A DNA stretch of 64,000 nucleotides, taken from NCBI GenBank assembly GCA_008638375.1, contig CM018041.1:5695501-5759500 (forward strand), in the 5' to 3' direction. Within the stretch, counting starts at the first letter, position 1. The number at the start of each line of letters is the position of its first letter. Origin of the DNA: Nyssa sinensis. Lineage: Eukaryota; Streptophyta; Magnoliopsida; Cornales; Nyssaceae. The position numbers and the translations under genes are program-made. The notes beneath the pieces were generated by a model. That model was not told the DNA's origin and searched no databases. It was given only the letters and a program-made list of their open reading frames with translations. Below are positions 1-12,046 of the stretch, piece after piece.

Positions 1-43
1 TGCTAATACTTAAAAACCAAATTTGTGTGCGCGCCTGTTTTTT

Positions 44-72
44 GGGGGGGGGGGGGGGGGAGAGAGAGAGAG
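44..72. repeat. G17 run followed by (AG)6
   Basis: A run of 17 G is followed by six AG units, in the part of the SRO gene intron that lies left of the copia insertion. The minus strand reads (CT)n then poly-C. It is a simple-sequence tract with no coding content. The rest of 1-142 is ordinary AT-rich intron sequence. Confidence 0.9.
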
Positions 73-147
73 CCATCATTTGACAGGCTCTGCATTAGTG
101 AACTACTAAACCAAATTTAACAAATTATTTGTGAATGTTTTTATTTG

Positions 148-365
148 TGAATGTTTTTTAGAGAAGAAGAATAATCATTCTTATTGAATTTCAAGAGAAA
201 CAATTACAAGATAAATAAGAGAGGAAAACCACCAAACCAGCAAATCAAATCAGATCAGCAGATCTCTAGGCTAAAAAAACAGAAACTACTAAAATCTGAA
301 ATAGTAATTTCAGATTTTATTTGCAAAAAATAGAATTTCTTAATTTATTCCCTAGAAATCCGACA
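148..365 (-). repeat. copia 3' LTR (left)
   Basis: The 218-bp LTR starts TGAATG and ends CCGACA on the plus strand, so it has TG...CA termini. It matches 4956-5174 along its whole length with 6 substitutions and 1 indel. Confidence 0.95.
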
Positions 366-374
366 CCCCTCCTC
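366..374 (-). other. copia polypurine tract
   Basis: On the minus strand this reads GAGGAGGGG and directly abuts the start of the 3' LTR. That is the expected position and composition for the plus-strand priming site. Confidence 0.85.
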
Positions 375-1720
375 AAGTTGGAGCGTTGATATCTATCATG
401 CCCAACTTGCTTACAAGGAGCTCAAAACTAGGTCTGAAAAGTCCTTTGATGAAAATATCGGCTATTTGTTGAGTAGTAGGAACAAAAGGCATGCAAACAT
501 CTCCACTATCAATCTTCTCTTTTATGAAGTGTCTGTCAATCTCTACATGTTTCGTGCGATCATGTTGCACTGGATTTTGAGCAATAGTTATGGCAGCTTT
601 GTTGTCACAATACAACTTCATTGGTATGTTCACGGGCATCCGCAGCTCTTCAAGAATTCTCTTTAGCCATAGTATCTCACAAACTCCGTTAGCCATAGCC
701 CTATATTCTGCCTCGGCATTGCTCCTTGTAACCACATTCTGTTTTTTGCTTCGCCATGTGACCATATTTCCCTAGACATAAGTACAATATCCTGACGTGG
801 ATCTCCTGTCGATAACTGAGCCTGCCCAATCTGCATCAGTGTATGCCTCTATGCTCTGCAGTGTGGTCTTTTGGAAGAGTAAACCCTTGCCTGATGTACT
901 TTTCAAGTATATGAGAATCGACAAACTGCTTCAAGATGTTTCTCGTAGGGTGAGTGCATAAACTAGCTTACCAAACTCACAACAAAAGCAATATCAGGCC
1001 GTGTATGTGATAAATAAATTAACTTTCCCACCAATTTTTGATATCGAGTTGTATTCACTGGATCATCTTCTTTGTCATCTCCAAGTTTCTGATTGGGATC
1101 TATTGGAGTGTCTGCTGGCCTACAACCGCTCATCCCAGTCTCCTTAAGGAGGTCAAGAACATACTTTCGTTGGGAGACAACAATCCCTTTCTTCGACCGA
1201 GCAACCTCCATTCCAAGGAAATACCTCAGAGATCCTCAGTCCTTGATCTCAAATGTTGATGAGAGGGAAGTCTTCAATCGGTTCATCTCAAGTACGTCAT
1301 CTCCAGTGAGAATTATATCGTCTACATACACAATCAGTATCGCTATCTTCCCATCCTGTGAATGTCTTATAAACATTGTATGATCACCTTACCCTTGAGT
1401 ATACGCTTGACTTTTAACAAACTGGGTGAATTTCTCAAACCAGGCTCTTGGTGACTGTTTTAACCCACATAAGGACTTCTTCAGTTTACACACCTTTGTG
1501 TCAAACTTTTCACCGAATCCTGGAGGTGCATCCATGTACACTTCTTCCTCTAGGTCTCCATTGAGAAATGCATTTTTTACGTCCAACTGTTGTAGAGGCC
1601 AATCACGATTAGCTGCAAGTGACAAAAGAACTCTTACAGAGTTTAGCTTTGCGACTGGGGCGAATGTCTCAAAGCAATGCCATAGGTCTGAGTGAATCCC
1701 TTAGCAACCAATTAAGCTTT
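373..1720 (-). pseudogene. copia reverse transcriptase / RNase H remnant
   Basis: On the minus strand the RT segment runs from about 1720 to 960. It carries the conserved QLDVKNAFLNG block (near 1600-1570), the PPGF / CGLKQSPRAW blocks, and an intact YVDD catalytic motif at about 1313-1324. The RT pieces 1625-1389 and 1211-963 sit in different frames, separated by stops. RNase H follows at 765-373 as a 130-residue open stretch with SNAEAEYRAMA, LYCDNKAAI and HVEIDRHFIKEK, the usual copia RNase H signatures. Because several frames are needed to read through, no functional polyprotein can come from this copy. Confidence 0.9.
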
Positions 1721-1829
1721 ATGCCGTTCTAGAGAGCCATCAGATTTATACTTGACTGTGAACACCCATTTGCACCCTACAGTTGTCTTTCCTTTTGGTA
1801 GATCAACTAACTCCCACGTGCCATTTGTT

Positions 1830-3361
1830 TCAAGAGCTTTCATCTCCTTCGAAGACAACCTCCTTCCACTCAGGAACTTTCAGAGCATCCTGCACAGTAT
1901 TAAGAATCTCCATACAAGACAATTGTGAGGTAAAAGCACGAAAAACAGGTGAGAGACTTTCATGTGACACATAATTGGACAATGGATGCTGGGTGCAAGA
2001 CCTCACACCCTTCCGGACAACGATGGGAAGTTCAGAATCATCGAACCCATACTTGGGTTCAGAATTAGAGGACTCAGACCTCGAAGATGAAATGGACTGA
2101 ACATGAGGTAAAGGCTCGGTAAGGACATTACCTGGAGGGTTTACAGATTCTGGGCAGTGCAAAGGATTAGAAGACCCTTTCTTTCGAGTTGTCCTCTGTT
2201 GAGAGTATACAATGTCAAATGGTACCAACGCTGTAGTTTTGTTTTCTGTTTCTCCTTTGTTAGTCATTATAGGATCATGAACATCATGAGATGGTACTGT
2301 AGAAAGACCTGCCTTTTCAATATCTAAAAAACTCGACCCACTTTCTCCCGGTATAATAAAGCCTGGGTTTTCAGGTTGAATAATCAAAGTTGGAGAATGA
2401 TCATTTTGCGAGTCTTCAGTTTGGAAAAAAATCATAAAACACAGCCGAATCTTTGTTTTGGTTCCCCCCCCAAAAGATGAGGTGTGAAATAAGGATGTAA
2501 TTCAAAAAATGTAACATCTATGGTAACAAACATTTTTTTAGAAATGAGTTCAAAACATTTATACCCCTTTTGAGTGGGAGCATAACCAACAAACACACAT
2601 TTTGTGGCCCAGGGCTCAAGTTTTCCTCGATTATGACTATGAATATGAACAAAAGCTGTACAACCAAATATCTTTAGTGGTAAAGAAGAAGAAAGCCAAT
2701 TTGTTGGATAAAACTTATGAAAAACATCAAAAAGGTGTTTCAAAGTTTAAAACCTTGTTAAGCGTTCTATTTATGAGATATGTAGCAATAAGAACGGCTT
2801 CACCCCAAAGATATTTAGGTACCTGATTGGTAAAAAACAATGCCCGAGCTACTTCCAATAAGTGTTTGTTTTTTCTTTCAGTCAAACCATTTTGTTGCGG
2901 AGTGTCGACACAAGAGCTTTGATAGAAAATACCTTTTTCAAGAAAAAATTGGCCAAAAAGTTTTTAAAATATTCTCGATTATTATCACTCCGCAATATTT
3001 GAATATTTTTTTGAAATTGTGTTTGGACCATGGTGTAAAAATTTTTAAAAATTGTTTCTACTTCAGATTTTTCCTTCATCAAATAAACCCAACTTAATCT
3101 CGTGTGATCATCAATAAAGGTCACAAACCATTTTTTACCAGAATACGTAGATGTTCTACATGGGCCTCAGATATCACTATGAATCAAAGTAAATGGTGTA
3201 GTTGGTTTGTAAGGTTGGGTGGGAAAGGATGTACGATTATGTTTAGCAAACTGACAAACTTCACATTGAAAAGAAGATGGACTTTTATTCCGAAATAAAT
3301 TGGGAAACAAGTATTTTAAATACTGAAAACTAGGATGGCCTAACCTATAATGACATAACAT
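1830..3361 (-). pseudogene. copia integrase and integrase-RT linker remnant
   Basis: Three minus-strand open pieces cover the integrase. 3361-3167 holds the HHCC zinc-binding end (HYRLGHPSF...CEVCQFAKH). 3124-2882 holds part of the catalytic core (FIDDHTRLSWVYLMK). 2743-2432 holds the C-terminal GYKCF region (KCVFVGYAPTQKGYKC). A 201-residue low-complexity linker at 2435-1830 leads to RT. Frames change at each junction and the catalytic core is broken near 2880. Confidence 0.88.
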
Positions 3362-3393
3362 AATATCATTATCTTTGGAAACAAAAACAGAAT

Positions 3394-4870
3394 TTAAGCA
3401 AGTACTTTGACATTGTCTACTCGAACAGGTCCATCGTCAAAATAATAGAGTCCATCTTTTGCCTTAACACTGCCAATCATCCTCCCCGTGGTCAATTCCT
3501 GAAACTCACAATAAGAAGAGTAGAAGTTAGCTTGACATTGATAATCAGAAGTAATTTCACTGATGGACAACAAATTGCAAGACAAATTGGGAACGTGGAG
3601 CACATCATGGAGGGTGAACAATGAAGTGAGTTTGATAGTTCCTATCCTGGCAATTACCGAGAGTGAACCATCTGCAATTTTGACCTTTTTATTGCTTGCA
3701 CACGGACTATAGGATGAAAACAATTTGGAACAACCAGTCATATGATCAGTTGCGCCAGAATCAATTATCCAAGAATGAACAGAGTTAGGAATAACACCTA
3801 AAAATGCAGCAGCAAGAGAGTTACCCTTCTATACCAAAGAACAAGACGGAGTTAAGGACAGTTTTGGAGATTGAAACAATTTGTATAGGTGCTCTAATTG
3901 CTCCTTGGTAAAAGGGACTGCATCTGAGTGGGTAGAAGGCTCTTGAGTCTCTTCAGCAGTGGCTTGATAGGTGCAACCGTCACGTTTGGATTTTGGCTTT
4001 CAATTTGCTAGTTTACCATGAAGCTTCCAACACATCTCCTTTGTATGCCACGGTTTTTTGCAATGCTCGCACCACGGTTTCTTAAGCCCGTCGTTGTCAG
4101 AATCAACACCTCTTGACACAAGAGCAGAGCTCTCAGGTTCCAGGTTGAAACCAAGTTCGGTGTTGCGCAACATGATTTTTCTCCTTGACTCCTCATGTCT
4201 AACTTCAGAAAAAACTTCTTAAATAGGGGGCAATGGCTTCCTGCCGAGAATATGGCCTCGAACCTCGTCCAAACTCTGATTAAGGCCGGCTAAAAACATG
4301 TAAACCCTGTCGTTTTCGTCTCTTTTCTTGTGGCGAGCATGGTCGTTCGAATTCTCCCAAACATCATCATTACACTGATCAAGTTCCTGCCATAATGTTA
4401 CCAATTCGTTGTAATAAGTAGTAACATCACGATCACTCTGCTTGGATTTCTAGAGTCGAGTTTTCAACTCAAAAATTTGAGAAGAATTCTCCAGGTCCGA
4501 ATAAAGATCTCGAACGGCCTCCCAGACATCTTTAGCAGTGGGAAGAAATAGGTGAGGTTTTCTAATGGCAGGTTCCATGGAATTGACGAGCTAAGCAATA
4601 ACAAGAGAATTTTCGGACTGCCATTTTTTTAGATTAGGGTCACCAGCAGCAGGTTTCGATATTTCGCCAGTCAAATGCCCCATTTTGCCTCTGCCATCGA
4701 TCGCCAATTTTACGGATTGAGCCCACTCGAGAGAGTTGTGCCCATTGAGTTTTGTAACTGTGAGATAAAGGACTAAATTCTGGGAATAGTAATCGGCAGA
4801 TACAGGTGTAGGAGGAATAGTAGGATAGGGCAGAATGGTTTCAGGAAGTGCTGGAAGAGACGGTAGGATT
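3394..4870 (-). pseudogene. copia gag and protease remnant
   Basis: The minus strand from about 4870 downward encodes a copia Gag: a capsid-like part including 4404-4219 (VTLWQELDQCND), a CCHC zinc knuckle (WCEHCKKPWHTKEMCWKL) near 4075-4020, then the protease active site (DSGATDHMTG) around 3760-3730 and the start of the pre-integrase domain (KDGLYYFDD). In-frame stops interrupt gag (for example near 4451 and 4220), and another stop falls just before the protease. Confidence 0.88.
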
Positions 4871-4942
4871 TCCTTGGGCGCCGGTCATCGCTGACTTATA
4901 CGACATCATCAGAAGAAAGAACAAAATAGAAAAAGAACACGA

Positions 4943-4955
4943 GGCTTTGATACCA
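4943..4955 (-). other. copia primer-binding site (initiator tRNA-Met type)
   Basis: On the minus strand this reads TGGTATCAAAGCC and abuts the 5' LTR. It matches the standard plant copia site TGGTATCAGAGC complementary to initiator methionine tRNA, with one difference in the core. Confidence 0.9.
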
Positions 4956-5174
4956 TGAAGGTTTTTTAGAGAAGAAGAATAATCATTCTTATTGAATTTC
5001 AAGAGAAACAATTACAAGATAAATAGGAGAGGAAGACCACCAAACCAGCAAATCAAATCATATCAGCAGATCTCTAGGCTAAAAAAACAGAAACTACTAA
5101 AATCTGAAATAGTAATTTCAGAATTTTATTTGCAAAAAATAGAATTTCCTAATTTATTCTCTAGAAATCCGACA
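4956..5174 (-). repeat. copia 5' LTR (right)
   Basis: The 219-bp LTR copy begins TGAAGG, ends CCGACA, and is followed immediately by the target duplication ATTTG. Confidence 0.95.
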
Positions 5175-5252
5175 ATTTGGTACCAGACACCATAGGATAT
5201 TCATAACTGATCCAATAGTAACTTAAGCAGGAAACAAAAAATGTACGCAAAC

Positions 5253-6376
5253 CTGGTGTGAGCACATTTTACAGCTGTGAGGTGAACTCCGATGCCGTAT
5301 GTGGTCTTAACTACATGTTCACCATGCCCAAGCCCATAGGTCATGATGCTAGATAGTGCATCTTTGGAAGAAGCAAGCCAAGCATAACGAACATTGGGAT
5401 TTCCACGATACTTTTGGGTAAGTTCAACCAGCTTCCTGAACAGTTCCAAGCGGGCATGCATCAACTTACCAGAGCATTTGTTGATTTCAAGTATGTTTAC
5501 ATTGAAAAATGGATTCATGCCCGCAACAAACATGTTTCTCACAGCATCTGAATCCACAGTTTCACACACAGCTTCAAAATTAGGGGGCAAATTTTGACCT
5601 ATTTGTTGGATTTCCTCAACCGCCTCTTCCATTTTTACATCTGGTTTTTGGTAACAATTGTCATTAACAACCAGCTTGTAATCATGTTTGATCGGTTTTG
5701 GGTCAATTTTATTCCTCTTAACACTAGTATTTGACTCTTCCACACATTCCTCCAACTTACTGTTATTTGCTCCGATTTCAATTTCAAGATGCAACTTGAT
5801 TTCACTGGTCCCATTTTGCTCTGGATACACAAATTCTTTGCCTTTCTCCAACTGAGATTGGTAACATTCACGCACATCACTATTACTAGAGTATAGTTCA
5901 GGAAAGAAGCAGCAACCTGCTTCATCAATCCAAGCTATAGGTTTCCCTGAACCAGTTTTCAAATCTACTTGAATCATATGCAAAATATCTAGCATTAAAT
6001 GACAGCCATCGAACTGCACTTCAATTGCTGTCTTCTTCAGTTGAAAACCTTCCCTCACCAACTCAACAATATCCTGAGGGAAATCATTCCATTCACCATT
6101 CTGATAAAAGAGCAAACGTTGTGGCAGTCCGCTTCTCATAAAATTTGAATAATTCTGAACTAGAGATTTTTTCAAGTGTGACCCACACTTGGTTTTGCAT
6201 CTGTCTGATCTCTTCCGCTTGCCAAGCTTGCTAGAAAATGAAGCGCAGCTGGACCGCAGTGCCGACGGCTTGTGGTTAGCTCTAATAACATGCATTGCAT
6301 TCTGAGCTGCCCCTTTTCTCTCTGAGTCAATGACAATTCTACAGCCATCATCCACTTCAACCCACTTTGATTCCAT
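5253..6376 (-). CDS. SRO/RCD1-like protein (WWE + PARP), first coding exon; gene continues off the left edge
   Basis: This exon encodes about 374 residues of a plant SIMILAR-TO-RCD-ONE protein, a nuclear regulator that binds transcription factors in stress and developmental signalling. Visible parts are a basic nuclear-localisation-like patch (GKRKR, residues 52-56), a WWE domain at roughly 84-160 (LLFYQNGEWNDFP ... PIAWIDEAGCCFFPE), an acidic linker, and the first half of the PARP-like domain from about 285 (NVRYAWLASSKDALSSIM ... YGIGVHLTA). The exon ends at a clean donor, ACCAG|GTTTGC (GT at 5252-5251); reading past it gives only a short spurious tail. The missing C-terminal half (rest of PARP, RST domain) should lie left of position 1, beyond the copia element in the intron. 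The start is the first in-frame ATG. An acceptor-like TTCCTTGTAG just upstream suggests a 5'-UTR intron. Family call firm; orthology to RCD1 versus SRO1 not resolved. Confidence 0.9.
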
Positions 6377-6880
6377 TTACCTACAAGGAAAATCCCTATA
6401 TACGGATTCAAACCGACGAAGTCAGCTATTAGAGTAACATAGAAGTCTCTCTAAAAAATCCCTGAGAAATATTGACATGGAGGAGAAATTGCAAATCCAG
6501 TAAAAAAAAAATTTAAAAAAGAAAGTAATCTGTTTACACATACATACATAGTTAATGTATTTGTTATGAATATCTTATAAACACTACTAAATTTTTTATC
6601 TACAATGTGTCTAAATTTATCTTAATATTCCATGACAATAAGAACTCGTAGCAACCTCATATTTTTCCTAAAATGCACCTCACGGTTGAATTTGTTCGTC
6701 AAGACAGTCTTAATTTGGTGAGTTTAGCAAAAATTTAAAGCAATGGGATAAAATACTTGGCCCTTTTTTGTGCAAGTAAAATGCTCAACCCAACTACCAG
6801 TAGGATAAAGACTTCATGTTCCATTTGGGATAGATGATCAAAGGATATATTTGGAGATGTGGATGAAGGAGATTTATAAG

Positions 6881-7243
6881 CTATGAAGCATGGACACTCT
6901 ATTTTTGCTTACGTGTCCGTGTCGGATATCGACACTCTCAGATACTTTCTGGACACATGTTGGACACTTAAATCATAAATATTGATGATTAAATAAAGAA
7001 GTCTTTTAATTTTTATTTAATGACTTTGCTATTTTAATATCTTAATAATATTTTTGTGATTTATGCATTTTTATACCAAATTTAATTGCAATCACAATAG
7101 GTTTTTATTATGTAGTCATATAAAAAATTTAAAAAATTCATATATATTCAACGTGTCCGTGTCCTACTTTTTTGAGAAATAACGTGTCTTCGAGTCCATG
7201 TTGTGTCATATCCGTGTCCTGTGTCCGTATCCGTGTTTCTTAG
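6881..7243. mobile_element. hAT-like MITE with GTGTCC-rich ends
   Basis: The 363-bp element has imperfect inverted ends (CTATGAAGCATGGACAC and, on the other strand, CTAAGAAACACGGATAC), multiple GTGTCCGTGTC motifs near both ends, and an AT-rich centre without an ORF. It is flanked by TTTATAAG (6873-6880) and TTTACAAG (7244-7251), a 7/8 match that fits an 8-bp hAT target duplication. Confidence 0.7.
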
Positions 7244-7249
7244 TTTACA

Positions 7250-8250
7250 AGTTTCTAAGAAGGAGAGGGAATCACAATCATCAAGTCTATGCCAATAGTT
7301 TCAGTTTACTCCAAATGATATTTTCTCTACTTGAGATACAGTAGTAGAGAATAAAACTTTGTAAAGATTTTCAGGTTTACGTTCCAAATTTATAAAAAGA
7401 ACACTTGTAAAAATTGACAAAACTACAATAGATGAGGACTACAATAGGCATCTAATAAAAAAGCTTCAAATTGTAGCCTTTTCCGGACTGACCCTACAGC
7501 TTAAGTGTGTGTTATGATAACTACCCACCCCTCCAATTTTGATTAAGGAAACAATCACATATTACTCGACTCCCATCCAAATATATATATATATATATAT
7601 ATCAATGCGAAATAAGAAACTTCTTAAAAATCTAGATTTAACAAATAAAAATATAGATTTGATTTATTGGGCCTGCAGGTTCGGGATTAGAAGATCTCCT
7701 GTAGGCTGTAAGTCTTCACACTTTTTTTATCAACAAAAGTATATATATGATAAGCTACAAGGAAGCAAATCAACCAATAATCCTAGTTGTAATAATGACA
7801 GCTTCCTATCAACTAGTTGCAGAACAACAAATGCAAAACAAAGAATACACAGTAACCCATGATGGTACAGCAGTGAACATGATAAGATAACCACGAGGAA
7901 ATTTTTTAATATTGCCTAAACACATCAGTAAGATAACATATCAAAAAAGCATTCGACTTTTAAAATAATTTACGAAAGTTAGGACAAACCTATTTCAAAA
8001 ATGTCCCATTTGAAATGCCAATGTATCAGCCCTAGTGATTTTGACAAGCAATATATAAGATTATTAAATAGCAAGTAATGGTTCATGATGATTGATCTGA
8101 TAAAATTGGCACTTTATATGAGTATAGTCGTGATGGTGCCCTAATGTTCATATACATGCATCCACTAACAATAGTTGTGATGGTGCTAGATGATCCCATC
8201 CTTTTATGCTTTGGAAATTCAGGAGGGCATTAAGCTCCTTAACAGACTTT
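7250..8250. other. AT-rich intergenic or intronic DNA
   Basis: No gene recognised. It contains an (AT)n microsatellite at about 7579-7602. The open stretch at 7539-7862 has no family resemblance or codon-like pattern that I trust. Confidence 0.6.
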
Positions 8251-8252
8251 AA

Positions 8253-8429
8253 AAACAATGGACTTCAGGTAGGTTGGCTCGAAGGCCATTTGGAATCTTA
8301 ATTGCTTGTGCCCTCTATTTGAGTTACTTGCCACAGCATAGGAAAGCTAGAAAGGATATTGCTGAAACCCGAGCTAAACTTGTTTCTCTAGAAGCGGAGG
8401 AACAAACGATTAAGTTTACGTGGAGATAG
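8253..8429 (+). pseudogene. Orphan coding-like fragment with one hydrophobic helix
   Basis: An open frame from after a TAA to TAG at 8427-8429 reads as 58 residues with a protein-like composition. It has a basic stretch, one hydrophobic segment (FGILIACALYLSYL), then a charged helix-like tail (KARKDIAETRAKLVSLEAEEQ) ending in FTWR. There is no in-frame ATG. An acceptor-like TTCAG at 8264-8268 precedes the best part, so it could be a terminal exon or a captured gene fragment. I do not recognise the family. Confidence 0.3.
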
Positions 8430-10196
8430 CGAAAAGAATTTCCTAGCTGGTATCCCGGTCACCTCAAAAGATGCAATCGGATTTTTTTTTTTTGTAGAAG
8501 ATTGTGATATTTTGTAGGAGTCGGGACAATCTATAACTGTTTTTGGTTATGTTTTGAAGATTGTCCCGTGCCTTTGCTTCGAGGATCATGTCATGAAAGT
8601 ATTCAATCTTATGCATACATACAAATTTTTTTTCCTAATGAGTTCAACTCCCTTTAAGAAATTTCTAGAAAAGAGAATTATCCCAAAATGGAGAATCAAC
8701 TAAGAATGTGGAAAAAAATTAAAACAGAATAAATGCTCAACCTTACTACTAATAATGTTACTAGTACTAGGGTAAGGACATGATCAAAATGTGGACACCG
8801 ATGGTTTTTGCTTTACCCCTTTCTCAAAATGATGGATTAGTTTTAAAAAAAATTCTCTCAGGGTTTATTTTCAAATTTACAAAGAAACCGCTTGACAATT
8901 GCTGCTTTAGATTTACCAGCACAGCAGACCCCTCTTGTTATTTTGCTGTCTATGAAATTCACACTTTTCTAATTTTGAGCTCAAGCTTGAAATAGTTGCA
9001 GCTCGCAAACTGTGAACTTCCATCATAATTCTCTATCTGTCTCTCTCTCTAAAAATACATATCTATTAGGACTTGACGAATCATTTCCTTTTACAACTAA
9101 AGATCTTAAGTTAATATAATCATGGGCTATAGGCTGGGATAAGATGCGGTAGATGGGGACGATACAATGATCCCAAAAGTAGTAATTAATGCCCACAACA
9201 AAATACTTTCCTCAAACAGATTCCAAATCTCATATGATTTACTTGGCGAGATATTGTGAGCCATTTAAGGCTTTGTTGAGTATATTGTGAGCTATTTATT
9301 TTTTATAATGTAAAGAGGTGAGGATAGGCTAGGTGGTGCCACTCTTCTTCTTTTTATCAACCTTTATTAACATCAAAAAAACTAATTTTAAAATATTCTT
9401 TGTATGTCATTCACCAAAAGTTCACATAGTAGCAACAAAATTAAATATTTTATCAATATTTATGAATGAAACAGCTATAATTATTCTATTAATGTAACTG
9501 TGCTAAGTATCTTTGACTAAAGCATGCGGAGATATTTCCTGCAAACTTGAAATAATATCAATATAAACAACAACCAATGCTAAATTTTGGGAAATGATAA
9601 TCCCACTCCGAGCTTATACAAATGCACTCAAAATATATATTATTAAATGTTCAAATAAGCTACTTTTTGGAGGGTGCCAATACATATGGGAGTGGGAATA
9701 GGCTCACCCTAACTTTTTTTTTTGCTTTCCACTCTATTGAAATATTCGTGTTCTATCTGACTTCCGAGCGACCAAATTGCATATGAAAAACTAGAGCAAG
9801 GTTTCTTATCAACCAGAATTATTCCTTTAAACACTAGACTTCATTAAATTTTCAACAACAGAAATTTGAGATTGTCAACAAAGCAATGGCACTAGTCAAC
9901 GAATTGAATATTCTGGCCTAAGGGAAGAATGAACGGACAGCATATAAACAATTTCATTAACTCGTTGAATAGCATCTATAATTTCATTGAATAGCATCTA
10001 CATCTATTATATATTAAGATTTTTATCTTTGGGCTGTGATGCCATGGATTTGGATAGCCACAAAGCATGACAAACTAAATCAAAACTCATCATTCGACTG
10101 CTCTCATTTAATTGATAGTAAAGTTTTAGATTGGTTTCTTTAATTTGGAGATACATGAAACCACAAGTAATTGATGCAAGCAGTATAATGTAGTAA
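8430..10196. other. AT-rich intergenic DNA
   Basis: No supported gene or clear element. Homopolymer runs and short open stretches only. Confidence 0.6.
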
Positions 10197-10204
10197 CTTT
10201 CCAC

Positions 10205-12046
10205 TGGTATAGTTAAAGGCAAAAGATGCCCTTAAGGCGCTAAGGTCTCACATTGCCCTGAAAAGCGAGTCGTAAAAAAAACACCAGTTTTAGTGAAGCA
10301 AAACGCTAACTAATAAAAATAATCAAAAAATTATATTACACATTAAAAGTTAATTCTATCGAAGTTAAATAATATCTTATCATTATAATAATTATCATGT
10401 AACACTGAAAAGTTAAATCTAAAAATTACATATGACGCATCTAAGTGATATAAGCATTTTAAGCTTTAGTGCTTTTTTTTCTTCCTAAATTAATATTCAA
10501 AGTTTTGTTATCTAAGTCTTATATAGAAGAAATTTTTGTGAACTTGCTAGCCCTAATAATATGGAAGACATGATAGTACCAATCTTTTTTTTTTTTTGAT
10601 TAGTAATGGTGTATTGTATAAACACGACGCTCGAGGGGGGCAAACCCATTTACAAGAAAGGGAAAAGGCCGTACAAAAAATCAAAGCCTTAAATCCCCCA
10701 AAAAAGATACAAAGTTATCTAGATTCGCCGGACAATCTTCTTTTAACCAAAAATAAAGCATCCTCAAAAAATAATCTTCGAATTTTGGGATTGGAGGCTT
10801 CACACCATCGAAGGCTCTTCTGTTCAGCTCCCTCTCGATGCACCACAAAAGACAAAGAGGGGATACTTTCCATGTTAGCTTTAAGTCCTTCTTGAGGTGA
10901 CTGCATCTCCACCCAAGCAAAACATCCCAAATTGTTCCTGACATAACCCATCTCAAACCAAAAATGGAGAATACTATATTCCAAGCATCCCTTGCCACCG
11001 AATGGTACATAAGAAGGCGATTAACTGTCTCCTCCACCTTCTTGCACATGCAACACCCGCTAGGAAGATGATAAACCTTGCTCCTTAAGTTGTCCGTCGT
11101 AAGGATAGTGCCAAAAGCCACCAACCAGCAAAAGAATGCCGCTTTCTTTGGAATCTTAGATTTCCAAATAAGCTGCCATGGAAACGAGACATCCTTTTTG
11201 CCCTCTGATTTTTGTAAAACGAGCGCACTATAAATAGCTTGTTACTGTTCAACTTCTAAATCATCCTATCTTCCCCTTGCCTATGGACATTCCAACACTC
11301 CAGCACCTTTAGCAGACCTTCCACCTCCATTAGGTCCCAATCAAAAGATTTTTCTAAAACAAGGACTCCACACCCGATGGTCCCCTTCTGACTCCAGAAA
11401 AATCCGTCATCAAATCATCCTTATTGTAGGTAAATTCGTACAGGGTAGGAAACATCTTGTAGACATCCAAACTAATTTTAAAAAATTAGGTCTATGTTGG
11501 AAAGACTTCCCATATAGGTGATCAATTTAGTTGATGAAGGGAAGTTTACTTATCGTGGGTAGACTCATATTTTTGTGAAGAATAATGATAGTTTGTTGGT
11601 TATAGAAGATGAAATGTTAAGTCCTACTCATAATTCTTTACATGTTGAAAGTGTTACTCTCCCCAAAGCTTTGAATTTTTGCCAACATCTCAAATAATTT
11701 AAATATTTATTAGGTCAGTTTTGTGCTAATGATTTATAATAATACTTTTATTAATATAATAGATTGGACAATAATATTTCTAAACTGCAACTATGTTATT
11801 TTATATTGATATGTCTCTTATAAAATTATTAAATAAGTGCATGAAATGATATAAAAATAAGAATATATAAGTAAAATACGTTACAATTAAAAAGGTCATC
11901 GCCTAGTTGCTTCTCGCCTTGCTTAAGATAATGGTAGCCTTTTGCCTTTCTTAAGATGATTGCCTCTTTAAATAAACTTGGCCTGGGACAAATTAAATCA
12001 CTAAAACTGAAAATCGCCTATACGATGATCGCCTTTGACAACACTG
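10205..12046. mobile_element. hAT-like non-autonomous element carrying a nested LINE fragment
   Basis: The element is bounded by the perfect 8-bp direct repeat CTTTCCAC (10197-10204 and 12047-12054). Its ends are imperfect inverted repeats: TGGTATAGTTAAAGGC at the left and, on the minus strand, CAGTGTTGTCAAAGGC at the right. Sub-terminal GGCG/CGCC motifs lie near both ends, as in known plant hAT MITEs of this style. No transposase is seen. A LINE tail (10585 to about 11400) is nested inside. At 11526-11697 a plus-strand coding-like stretch with one internal TAG (near 11559) is an unrecognised broken fragment. Confidence 0.65.
10585..11400 (-). mobile_element. LINE (L1-type) 3' end, 5'-truncated
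   Basis: On the minus strand, a zinc-binding reverse-transcriptase C-terminal (zf-RVT-like) region runs from about 11124 to 10681 (CCMCKKVEETVNRLLMYH ... WKVSPLCLLWCIERELNRRAFDG). A short 3' UTR and a poly(A) tail follow (poly-T at 10585-10597 on the plus strand). The WCIERELNRRAFDG block is typical of plant L1-like ORF2 ends. The upstream part is missing or decayed. Confidence 0.82.

Larger units (their letters stand above)
148..5174 (-). mobile_element. Complete but degenerate Ty1/copia LTR retrotransposon, minus orientation
   Basis: A 5,027-bp element is bounded by two 218-219-bp LTRs and flanked by the perfect 5-bp target duplication ATTTG (143-147 and 5175-5179). Read on the minus strand it has the order LTR, primer-binding site, gag, protease, integrase, RT, RNase H, polypurine tract, LTR, which is the copia order. 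By eye the LTRs differ at 6 substitutions and one indel in 218 bp, so insertion was fairly recent (about 1-2 million years at commonly assumed plant rates; the rate is an assumption). The coding region is full of stops and frameshifts, so the copy is not autonomous. RNase H and integrase wording resembles the Ivana/Oryco lineage (tentative). It lies in the same orientation as the SRO gene whose intron it occupies. Confidence 0.95.

Noticed and set aside
7539..7862. 107-codon plus-strand ORF
   Set aside because: Starts in an (AT)n microsatellite and has no recognisable motif or splice context.
10007..10222. 71-codon minus-strand ORF
   Set aside because: It crosses the border of the hAT-like element at 10205 and shows no domain; likely chance.
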